Of a stretch of DNA of 64,000 bases, positions 13,401 to 23,000 are shown in pieces. The position numbers were made by a program, and so were the translations under genes. Source of the stretch: Dallia pectoralis (lineage: Eukaryota > Chordata > Actinopteri > Esociformes > Umbridae); the NCBI GenBank assembly GCA_029465975.1, contig CM055730.1, positions 11,831,934 through 11,895,933 of the forward strand, read 5' to 3'. The notes beneath the pieces are model-generated. The model saw only the letters and a program-made list of their open reading frames with translations, was not told the origin of the DNA and searched no databases. Positions within the stretch are counted from its first letter, which is position 1. Every line of letters starts with the position of its first letter.

Positions 13401-16400
13401 ACCTCACCCTGTATAACCTGACCCCTATTGCCTTATAAATGCTGCTCATCGGAACTACATACCTCACCCTGTATAACCTGACCCCTATTGCCTTATAAAT
13501 GCTGCTCATCGGAACTACATACCTCACCCTGTATAACCTGACCCCTATTGCCTTATAAATGCTGCTCATCGGAACTACATACCTCACCCTGTATAACCTG
13601 ACCCCTATTGCCTTATTGTGTCCCATTGCTACTTGCACCCTTGTGTTCTGTGTATTTTTGTGTAACTATGTTGTCCGGCACATTATTTTCACCTTATCTT
13701 GGCCTGGTCGCCGAATGAGAATTTGTTCTCAATCTGCCTACCTGGTTACATAAAGGTTACAATTATGAGCCGGACGGTATGACAGGAGATTGAAGGTTGA
13801 GTTGATTGTGACCGTTGTGTTTTCTGCAGGTGAAAGACAGTCAACACGAGGAGCTGCAGTCTGTGAGGAAACACATTAATTCATGCTTCTCTAACGTCGA
13901 CTGCTTCCTGTTGCCTCATCCAGGACTCAAGGTGGCCACCAACCCAAAGTTTGATGGCAGATTAAAAGGTGCAATCCTTTTTCCCTTGTATTCTCCATCT
14001 ACATCCTATTAGCACATGGTCCTCTACTCTTCATGGTCTACATCGTTTCCCTTGGTCAAATCCTCTGTCACTTTAACCTTAGTTTCCATTGCTATGTTGA
14101 TGATACACACATATGTCTAAGCCAACCCACCTGTGATCCATATGGAATCCTGCTCGACTACATCACTTTCACTCTCGATGGCGTCGTTGTTTCTCCAACC
14201 TCCCGTTCTTCTGCAACATTGCCAAACTCAGATCTCCCCTCCCGTCCTGCTGCTGACACCCTAATACATGCATTCATATTCTCCTGACTCGACCACTGCA
14301 ACTACTCACCGGCATTAAATCTACATCCCATTATAAGCTCCAAATGGTTCATAACTCTGTGGCCAGACTTCACACTCACACCAAGTCCCGGCAGCATATC
14401 ATCCCCTGTGAGTTACACTGGCTTCCTATCTCCCAACGCCCTTGAGTATCCTTCTACTGACATATAAAGCCCTAAACAACATCGTGCCTGCCTATATATC
14501 TGACCTTCTTCCTTATCAACCTACACAAACACATTCTGTTCTAGTTTCTGGCATAATTTACTATTAACTATGCTTTGTGTGTTACTCTGCTTTTGTGTTT
14601 GCACAGATATTGAAGATGACTTTAAGCAGGCACTGGGTGATCTGGTGCCCTTACTGCTGGCTCCTGAGAACCTAGTGGAGAAGAAGATTGGAGGTGCTAA
14701 CGTGACCTGCAAGGATTTAGTGGAGTACTTCAAGGTTAGTGAGCACTCTGCCGCTCTCCTGTGGAGAAACTCACACCTGGAATGCCTACAAGTGGCTTGG
14801 AAATATTTGTACAACTGATAGAATTCTCCAGAAAATTTTTTCATGTGTTTTCCAGGCCTACATAAAGATATATCAAGGGGAGGACCTGCCTCATCCCAAA
14901 TCCATGTTACAGGTCTGGACTGATTTATTAAGAATAGTTTGCAGCAAACCTGGGCAGTCTTTTATTCTGAATGAACCCATAAACCCTCTTACTTGACTGC
15001 TCATATTCTGTCCACTATTACCTAGGCAACAGCTGAAGCCAATAATCTGACAGCGGTCGCAGGAGCGAAAGAAACTTACAGCAAAAACATGGAAAAGGTT
15101 TGTTCCCTCGTTCCACTCCATATTACTTCATTTAATGTTCATTGAATTCACTCCATTCAGTCATAATACAATTTATATCCTAACTTTTTGTCAGACGTAT
15201 GTTGTGATGTTTGGTTTCTGAACGTTGGTGTTTCTCTGGTAGGTGTGTGGAGGGGACAAACCGTACATTGCCCCGGCCGACTTGGAGCGTTTCCACGAGG
15301 AGATTATGAAGCGTTCTGTGCGTCAGTTCCTTGACGTGAAGAAGATGGGCGGAGAGGAGTTCTGCAGCAGATACCAGGTTCAGCTGGAGAACGAGCTGAA
15401 GGAGGCCTTCGAGAACTTTAATAAGCACAACGAGGGGAAGAACATCTTCTACGCGGCGCGCACGCCCGCAACGCTCTTTGTCGTCATGTTCGTCACATAC
15501 ATATTCTCAGGGCTCACAGGCTTTATTGGAATGAACACTATTGCCGTGTTGGCCAACCTGGCCATGGGCGTGTCTCTAATGATGCTCTGCGTGTGGGCGT
15601 ATGTCAGATACTCGGGCGAGTTCAGGGATGTGGGCGTCATCATCGACCTGTTGGCAGAGGCGCTCTGGGAACAGGTGGGTGCCAGTTTAAATCCGTTATA
15701 TTAAGAATGGCACATTTGTAACTGTTTATTGATGATTTTCTCAATCAGCCCTGATTAACCCAATCGAATCACATGATCCCACAACGGCCACTCAACTCTC
15801 CTAGTCTTTTCTTTATCGCCCAAATCAACTGTCATTTCCCTGTTTCATCTGTTGATCCATTAACCCATTTCCTTCTCGTGTCTTATCTTGCTCTCGCTTT
15901 CCTCTGTCTAGCAGAGGTCTCCCAGGAAGGTGGGAGGTGGTGGCTATCTTCCTATTTTCGTTCCTGGTGCTATTCCTTGTCTTGTGCTGTCGGGTTGGTT
16001 GTTTGGGTGACTGGCATGGCATTGTCTTTCTCTGCTAATATTCACTTCCCCTGTCTCCAGGTGTTTTCCAAACTCATTGAATCAGCTAGGAGTCGAGCCA
16101 CAGCAGCAGCAACGCAGCGAAAGAGACTAACCTCAAACAACAATTGCAAGAAGACTGACTAAATAGCTTCTCTGGCTAGCTTCTTGGCTTCTATATGCGT
16201 TCTGCTCTAGTCAGTCCTTGTGGCCTATGGGGCTGGTGTTGATCCCAGATGGAGAACGGGACAGATAGTCCAGTGGATGTAGAACTCTGAACGGTCAGCT
16301 TGTAAATTCCCCTTCTTGCCGAGAGGGAGGAAGCCCACTGGTTGGACGGGAAGTCTATGGCGTGAGGTGGAACTTTGCTGACCTTTTTTGTCAGTATTGT

Positions 16401-17100
16401 GTGCTATTCTGTTCTCTAATGCAGAATGTTATTCACACAAAGTACACTACATTTTTTTTTTTTACCAAATTAAAAAGTGTGCTAGAGTAATTTGAGGTAT
16501 TGAGTATGCACACTTCAGAGTAGGCTTCCTAAAACAAAAACATTCTAGAATGTGCCGATATTGTTCAATGTGATTACCTTTGCCTACCTCTTTTCTTAGG
16601 TTCTGTCCACTTGGTTCCTTTTGCCTTCCTTTGGATAGCGTGTGGGCTGTTATGGTTTAGTTATACAGTGCAATCATTGTCTTTATTACAGGTACGATGG
16701 AGTCTGTGTGGAGGTTAATCCACATGTTGTGCAGATTGACTCCCTCTACTCATAAACACAACAGTCCACCTGGAATGGACCTACTGACTGTCTTAAATCA
16801 TAACCGTTCTTAGATGTAGAGTATTTTCCAGTTGCCATGATTTGATTTGCCTTTTCTTTTTTGATAATGAATGTCCTGTCTGCATGTTGGACAGTAAATG
16901 TTTCTCCCCTTCTCATCTGGCTTTCTATTCATGTGTGGCGTTGTTTTTTTATTCAATCTTATCTCCCCCTGTTTTCTCTCCAGGTGTTGAAGCCTTTGAG
17001 TGAGCATTATTTGGAGCAAAATGTAAGACAGACAGTGCTGAACTCAATCAGAGCCAGTCTGCTCGATACCTCGCAAAACACCAAGTTAAAGTCCCAATGA
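4421..17100 (+). CDS. atl2: Atlastin-2, ER membrane-fusion GTPase
   Basis: Atlastins are dynamin-like GTPases that tether and fuse ER tubules. Coding exons: 4421-4499, 7689-8041, 10629-10763, 10893-10997, 12175-12225, 12328-12384, 12510-12602, 13830-13968, 14607-14734, 14856-14912, 15026-15097, 15243-15674 and 16984-17100. Phases agree and give about 605 residues (human ATL2 is 583). Visible elements are the P-loop GAFRKGKS (about 124-131), the TTG switch region in exon 3, G3 DTQG (about 196) and the RD motif of G4 (about 267). A helical middle domain follows, then two membrane segments near residues 500-543 with a short loop. The last exon, VLKPLSEHYLEQN onward, matches the ATL2 tail and not the ATL1 or ATL3 tails. 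Exon 2 carries a triple APEEPVVV repeat in the variable N-terminus. Introns hold five tandem arrays and LINE fragments. Start: ATG in good Kozak context. Paralog choice is fairly secure. Confidence 0.93.
4500..6741. other. atl2 intron 1, 5' part
   Basis: Intronic sequence. I see no exon and no repeat I can name. The open frames here (for example 5027-5335 minus and 6197-6529 plus) lack homology or splice context. Confidence 0.5.
6742..7089. repeat. 29-bp minisatellite, 12 copies
   Basis: Twelve copies of a 29-bp unit, GCTCTGCTCTGGAGAACAC plus TCTGCAGAAT. The first two copies read ACTATGCAG instead of ACTCTGCAG. The unit has no stop codon in any frame on either strand, and 29 is not a multiple of 3, so long spurious ORFs appear on both strands. 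It lies in atl2 intron 1. Confidence 0.97.
7775..7846 (+). repeat. atl2: Coding 24-bp repeat in atl2 exon 2
   Basis: Three tandem in-frame 24-bp units encode APEEPVVV three times in the cytosolic N-terminal variable region before the GTPase domain. The units are nearly identical at the DNA level, which suggests recent expansion. Copy number could vary without shifting the frame. Confidence 0.95.
8570..8995 (+). mobile_element. Unnamed dispersed repeat, copy 1
   Basis: Begins CCAAAGGCAGGGACACTTAT, contains the 50-bp array, and ends with TGGTTGCCTTGGGAAAAGGG followed by GGGTCCTG and TAATCTACA. The same start and end blocks recur at 9868-10276. I cannot assign a family. No coding sequence is seen, so it may be non-autonomous. 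Confidence 0.6.
8589..8889. repeat. 50-bp minisatellite, 6 copies
   Basis: Six copies of a unit starting ACTTATTACCAGGGGCCTAC and containing GTGACGAGTATTAAC, in atl2 intron 2. One further diverged unit lies at 9887-9920. Flanks on both sides are shared with that second locus, so the array is an internal expansion within a dispersed repeat. Confidence 0.92.
9868..10276 (+). mobile_element. Unnamed dispersed repeat, copy 2
   Basis: Has the same ends as the element at 8570-8995 (CCAAAGGCAGGGACACTTAT at the left; GTGGTTGCCTG, GGGAAAGGGCTCAC and TAATCTACA at the right). It carries one 50-bp-type unit and about 230 bp of interior not found in copy 1. It lies in the same atl2 intron and the same orientation. 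Confidence 0.6.
11021..11272. repeat. 28-bp GC-rich minisatellite, 9 copies
   Basis: Nine exact-length 28-bp units (GGGATGGGCCGGTTCTGTCC plus CCGCAACA). Units 2-4 read ATGCGCC and the others ATGGGCC. The array starts 23 nt downstream of the donor of atl2 exon 4 (exon ends 10997). The two variant blocks suggest stepwise block duplication. Confidence 0.97.
11844..11917. repeat. 15-bp short tandem array
   Basis: Imperfect repeats of GGTCGGGTAAACTCT, with shorter GGTCGGGTACTCT variants at the 3' end. It lies in the atl2 intron between exons 4 and 5. Confidence 0.85.
12991..13609. repeat. 60-bp minisatellite, about 10 copies
   Basis: Four perfect 60-bp units (12991-13230), one rearranged unit of about 79 bp (13231-13309) with an internal duplication of the CTCGGAACT block, then five perfect units (13310-13609). 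The unit begins GCCTTATAAATGCTGCTCAT. A LINE-type tail follows directly at 13610, and the unit's first bases (GCCTTAT) continue into it, so the array probably expanded inside that element. Confidence 0.95.
13610..13765 (+). mobile_element. Retroelement 3' tail
   Basis: Contains TTGGCCTGGTCGC, TGAGAATTTGTTCTCAAT and CTACCTGGTTACATAAAGG in order. This matches a very common tail of teleost (salmonid- or pike-like) retroelements. A reverse-oriented piece of the same tail is at 63928-64000. Confidence 0.6.
13975..14535 (+). mobile_element. Non-LTR retrotransposon fragment (Rex1/L2-like)
   Basis: Translated plus-strand pieces match reverse transcriptase in order. They are LGQILCHFNLSFHCYVDDTH, which holds a YVDD form of the catalytic YxDD box; a piece around FLSP; and KALNNIVPAYISDLL near the C-terminus. 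Frames are broken and the middle is lost. It sits in the atl2 intron between exons 8 and 9, in the same orientation as the gene. Confidence 0.75.
16061..16162 (+). CDS. atl2: Alternative terminal exon of atlastin-2
   Basis: After exon 12 (ending ALWEQ in phase 0 at 15674), the acceptor CCCCTGTCTCCAG opens an exon starting VFSKLIESARSR, which runs 33 codons to a TAA at 16160-16162. The main last exon at 16984 starts in the same phase with the same first codon, GTG, after a similar acceptor. The two are therefore mutually exclusive 3' ends. This tail is strongly basic and lacks the helix-forming sequence of the other tail. Human ATL2 is known to have isoforms differing in the C-terminal tail, one of them autoinhibited, and this exon fits the second form. 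An ATTAAA at 16469-16474 could serve as its polyadenylation signal. Use in vivo is inferred. Confidence 0.75.
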   Translation: MFSKLIESARSRATAAATQRKRLTSNNNCKKTD

Positions 17101-18240
17101 TGCTGCTCTACTATCCGGTAACCCCCCCCCCTCGCTCAAGAGAGCTGTCTTCAAACTGTGGACCTGTCCAAACCAAAGTCCCCATCCCCTCTCCCAGTCT
17201 GCACCCAGCCAGACTCTCATTCTCCAGCACGTTGACATGTCCCTGCTGTCTCCTACAGTACTTTTAGATTTGGATCTGGGCCTTCAGCAAGATAACAAGT
17301 CCTGCTCCTGCCTTCACCAAAGTCTGACTGATTTCTTGAATGTGCCAATTGTAGATGCACCTGCTCTCGCCACCTTAATCTCTCTCACTCTCTCTTTTGC
17401 ACTCTCTATCTAACACTCACTCTCACTCACACCTGTACATTATCAATGGTTGTCTGTAGGTTGACTGACTCCTTTTTAGTGTCTAATACTGTAAAAATAT
17501 TAAGCAGATTGCACTTGCTTGGGTAATTCAGGGAAACTGCTATTGTACGCTGTACCACAATTGGATGCAATCTGACCTGTCTGTGTGTTCGTACATACTG
17601 TATCCAAGCCAGTCTGTTGGGATGTTTGCTTGTTAACCAAGGTGGATTTAGAAAGCCTTTAAGGTCTCCAGCTATTTTTAAAGTTCTGAATCTTGTTTTA
17701 GTGTCTACCAGTATTAATTAATACCAGTATTAATACTCACTGCATGGTGTTAGATTGCCATAGCACTACAGTAGACCCTAAAGCACAAGCTAGTGGGGTT
17801 TGCATGGGGAACATTATTCAGACCATTTATTTAAATTGACTTTCTTGAAAACCTATTGAAGCTATTGAAAAGTTTGTTTCTCATGTCATTAAAGAATTAA
17901 TGCTAAGATCATGTCAACACTATAGTACCAGTTCTATCCAAAACTGTCACAACTCGGAATGTGCCAGTCTGTACAGTCTAATTTTGTATGTTTTACGAAT
18001 AGGCCATGGTGTATATGAAACTATTTATATAAACTTTGTATACATTGTTTTAGTGTTAATTTAGATTGGTCTTACATGAACAATTACATATTTTGATCTG
18101 CTATACTGGTATGTAAACACACTCAAGATAAGTTAGCATTCAGGAGTTTGAGTGAGTTGTTTGCCTTTTAAATCATCTGTAATTTATTTTTAAAAAAACA
18201 AGTATTGTAAGTTTAGCAAATAAAATCAGTCTCCTACCAT
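17101..18240 (+). other. atl2: atl2 3' UTR (long form)
   Basis: Non-coding sequence after the TGA at 17098-17100. It reaches a canonical AATAAA at 18219-18224, so the 3' UTR would be about 1.1 kb. It contains a poly-C run at about 17122 and a CT-rich stretch around 17375-17430. Confidence 0.6.
18219..18224 (+). terminator. atl2: Polyadenylation signal, atl2
   Basis: AATAAA on the plus strand downstream of the distal atl2 stop codon. It is the first strong signal I see in the 3' UTR region, so cleavage is expected near 18240. Confidence 0.6.
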
Positions 18241-20057
18241 TTATCCGACTCCTTTTTTAAATTTGAGAACCCATGCTGAGTCCCATGCCTGCTTTCACAG
18301 CATTCTTGTAATATAGCTGATTTCTAAGTGTTGAATTTCTTCTGTAATTGCTGCCTCCAGCTGATTACTTTTAGTATTATCTGAGGTGTCTGATAATAAC
18401 CACACATGGAACTGTTCATTAACAGCTACAAAACTATGCAGTCAAAAAGCATCATAACATGATAATGGGATGTCCTTATCCGGGCTTGTGGTACAGTCAC
18501 AACACATCCACTGTGACAGGGTTTTTCATCATGGCGCTGTATCGGAAAAGATTGAATTTTAATCATGCTTCTGTCATTTAAGAAAACAGTTAACAACTTT
18601 TTGCTGCACCATGTAGTTTGTAGACAAGTTGACGAATGTGTTGTAAAATAACTAACGTGTAGACATCTTTTTTTCAAACAAATGCTTTCAATGTCAGCTA
18701 GAGTAAGTGCTACTTTGAATGTCCTATTGAGGGAGACAAAATGCAATATGTTTATGTTTTTGATGAAGTACAAACCGGCTGTTGACCAATCGCATCATAT
18801 TTTATACAGTGAAAATGAAACATTCTGGCAACTTTTCAATCCAGACATGATACAACAGAAAATGGCATAAACCTGACAAGTGGGTTATATGATATAATAT
18901 GAAAGCATAAAAAGAAATTGCGGGACTCAAAACATTGATAGGCACAATCCAATTTTTTCCATAAAAACCCAACTGATTACAAACCAGGCATATTCAACAT
19001 GTACTAACGTGTTTTTAAAATTACAAACTGTTTTGATGATAAATACTGAAGATCTTATGGCAAATCTATACCATAATAAGCACTTAACACTTAGGCTGGT
19101 AAAACACTGCCAAACTATTTGAAACAACCAAGTATAAAACTCATTGACAACACAAACAAAATCCTTCTTGTATAACGAGAAAATGTAGAAAACAATCCAT
19201 ACAAATATACATATCCTATCCTGTTCAACTATGACCTTAACTCCTATGATTGGAAAAAAACTTCTGCATTCTACAGTCTCTGTAGAAGGAAAGACATGAA
19301 ATGCGCTGGCAACCAGAGCACAATATGAGAACAGAAACATCTGAACTAGATTAACTCTGCATTCCTTTAAATTATGAGTCCCATTCGTCAGTGGCTCACG
19401 GAGAGACTGAGTCTCTTACTGGCTGGCTGCTTCCATGTGACGTTTGATTGATGCCACAAAAGAACATTTGAACAGAGCAGGGGTCGGTTAGTTTGTTCCA
19501 ATCTATATTGATTGAAAAATAGATTAAATAATTCAACCAACTTCAACCATTTTAACCAACTAAATCTTAGTTTTTTTCCCCATCTAGGTCAAATTCCAAA
19601 TAGGTCTGCAAGAGAAAACAGTCTTCCTTCATAGAACCAAAGGTATGGAAGGGATCTCCAGTATCCAAAAAACACTTTCCACCGAAACACTGCTCTTTTA
19701 AATGGTATAATCTTAAAAATACAAATCTATCTACAATTTAAACACATACTGTCATTGCCTCAATAAAAAAGTAAACAGTGCATGTTGATTAAGTACATAC
19801 AAAAATAGTATTACATAATGGAGTAGATGCCAAAATAACAATCTCTGTTTTTGAGCATAGCTATGTTAGCCATGTTCTACCCCACAAACCATCTGCTTTG
19901 CCAAAAATGTTCCCACAGTTGAATGTAGTCGACCACAGGTGACAGAGCAAGGATCAAAGAGCAAAGTTCCCTCCTTGTCAGATTTCCCTCCAATCCTCAA
20001 CAGCAGGTGGGGGAGCAGAGTTGTGATTGGCCGGTTGGTAGTGTGGAAGGTCCAGGT
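18241..20057 (-). other. slc29a1: Convergent 3' region, slc29a1 3' UTR
   Basis: Lies between the atl2 3' end and the slc29a1 stop codon. Part is presumably slc29a1 3' UTR, read on the minus strand. A minus-strand ATTAAA near 18558 is a weak candidate signal. No other gene or element is recognised, and overlap of the two 3' UTRs cannot be excluded. Confidence 0.45.
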
Positions 20058-23000
20058 CTAGATGATGGCCCTGAAGAGGAAGGACAGGGCAGCTCCCAGA
20101 GCCAAACCAAGAGACAGGAAAAATGCCATGATGGCACCAGCCGTCTCAGCTTCGTGTTGTGCCACTTTCCTAAAAAAACAAAAACAGCTTGGATAACATA
20201 ACAGGACCGGATTCAAAGCAATGTCTTTTTACAGAGACAACACAGTTTTCTCAAACAGGAACACGCAAATGTCGCAATTACGATCCATTGAAGCCTACTT
20301 CAGACTTGACAACAAATTGATCTGAGAAATCAGTCAGTGTTGCTGGAAGGGACCAAAATTTGCAATCACCACTCGCCAAATGCGGGTAAGTTTGCTAAAT
20401 GCTAAATATACTAAAAGCAAATTGCAATAGAAAAATCTGGCTGATATCTGGCTCAAATTTTGGACCCTGGTTTCTGGTCCCTCTTACAGAGGGTGGAGAA
20501 AAACATTGGTTGTCAAAAGTTCTGGTCTTACTTTGGTCCGAAGCACATACAGAGGCTGGCCAGGTAACCGTTGCTGAAGGAGAAGAAGGTGATGAAGACG
20601 ATGTACCAGGCGTCGTGGGCGAATAGCACAGGCAGGTAGTGTCTGGGCTGAACGTTACACAGCATGAAAAGAGGAACGAAGACCACACGGAGACCCACCA
20701 TGATGGGCAGCAGGACACTGTCCTTACCGGGCTGATGGGAGACAACAGGACATACTGGTCAATACCAGACTGATGGGAGACAACAGGACATACTGGTCAA
20801 TACCGGACTGATGGGAGACAACAGGACATACTGGTCAATACCGGACTGATGGGAGACAACAGGACATACTGGTCAATACCGGACTGATGGGAGACAACAG
20901 GACATACTGGTCAATACCGGACTGATGGGAGACAACAGGACATACTGGTCAATACCAGACTGATGGGAGACAACAGGACATACTGGTCAATACCAGACTG
21001 ATGGGAGACAACAGGACATACTGGTCAATACCGGACTGATGGGAGACAACAGGACATACTGGTCAATAAAAGAATACACATCTTCCCTTTAATCTGAAAA
21101 AGCACGGTCTTAACAACACTGATTGCGTTTACCTTATGACAGACTGGATCACCAGGGGTTAAACACACATCCTGTGTGTGTATGTGTGTCTGTGTGTGAG
21201 ACAGCGCAAGGATGTGTTGTCTCAGACAGACTCAAACCCTGGATAAAACAGGCTTTGAAACCCTATGGGCTCTCAAATCCTTAGAAAAGCAGTCAGTGGA
21301 ATCAGGGAATTCAGTAATGATCTTCAAATTAAACCTTGAGAAACATAATATAGGAAAAATAAACGACTTCACGTTGCAACTCGCATTACGAACTTATAGT
21401 AACATTGTTTAAAACGTACCCAACATAGGCTAAAACACACTTCTGTAAAAAGAGATACCTAAACATTTTCTTAGCTAAACAATTGAACTATTGCACCCTA
21501 GGCTAAGCTTAATGGCACTAGATTTGATTATTTCATTTGGATTGGATGGCAGCATGTGAACCAGGAGCCAGGACTAGAAAACAACACACTGTATTGTGTA
21601 GTGTGTGGCTGTCTGAAGTTCAGGGCAGATTTAGGTGGGCTGGAGAAAAGTCAAGTAAAGGGGTCACAGCTGGCAAATTGAGGTTCTGGGTCAGCAATAT
21701 CTCTCTCCTCAAGTACCCCAGGTACCATGGCAAAAATCATAATCAAAATGTTTGGTCATAATTGAGATTACGATTATTAAACACCATTCAAAAAGTTGCG
21801 ACTAGTTTTTTAGTTTCGTTTTTCGTTCAGTGTTTATCTTGTTTAAAAAAGTATGCAAATTTTGTAGTTATGTATAGTCTGTATATTGTTGTAAATTGTT
21901 TTTTATCCTTTATTTTTATTCTTCTTCTAACTACGTAGTTGTTGCTTGCCATGTCTTAAGAATTTCATTGTACAGTCTGATGCAAGTCACTCTGTATATA
22001 TGACAATAAAACTTTGAATCTTGAATCTTAAAGAACTTGACTCCAGCTCTGCATGTGGCTAATTTCCCTGCACTTCACCTAGCACTTCGTAACAGTAACT
22101 GTCATCTCTTAAAGGTTTGTAGCCAGAAAAACACAACTAGAGGAAGTTGCAAATGATAAGTCTAGCATCTTTGTGCAATATCTGCACACAGGGGGACACA
22201 TTCTTCAAATTGAAATCAGCGTTGATCTAATGAATTGTTAGACTGATATACAACTCCATGGTGAGGCTTTACCACATGTCCGTTGTGGTGGGAAAGTATT
22301 CAGCTAGACACATCATTTGCAACCTCCTCATTACATTGCAACTGTGGTCAATGTTGTCACGATGGCATCGCGTAACAGTTGTACAAAGTGTTTAACAGTT
22401 TCTTGAATCGTTCGTATTTAGCTTTCTAGTTGACCAAATCTCTCTTTCCACCATCTTAGCTCGAGCTGAACTGAAAATGCCACAACCCAGCGGAAGTGAG
22501 TTCAGCGTTTTACGAAGGTGCGAAAGCGCACAGTTGTTAGTTTTTATAATTGAGGCCATAATCGAAAACTCAATTAATTGCACAGCCCTACACAGTACCA
22601 TATTTCTGTTGTAGCCTCTGACAAGCACACAATTCTTAACCGACAGACTAATGAGCATTAATTTATGTGAAAACTACCTTTGGGAAAAAAAATATTTTGC
22701 ATTTCTGGAAATAAACACTTGAAATGGCAATCCAGTGAAATAAATAGAACACCATCTACCCCTCTATAGGGAACACTCTCTGTCATGGATTCACATGGTC
22801 CAGAGCTGGGAGTCATGAGATCTCTTTACTAAAAGTCAACAGCAGATCTTCAGTGTCACCATGAACCTTCAGCAGTCACATAACCTTTTTATCCGGCAAA
22901 CACAAGGGGTTTTTACGAAAACACAAACAACAAGCCTACACGAAGTGTTCTGTACTAACCCAGTTTTTCTCATGTTGATTTCCTGCCTACTCCCCAAAGG

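Noticed and set aside
12969..13638. Minus-strand frames with a repeated RYVVPMSSIYKAIG sequence
   Set aside because: The 60-bp unit is divisible by 3 and lacks stops on that strand. The sequence belongs to a retroelement tail, not a gene.
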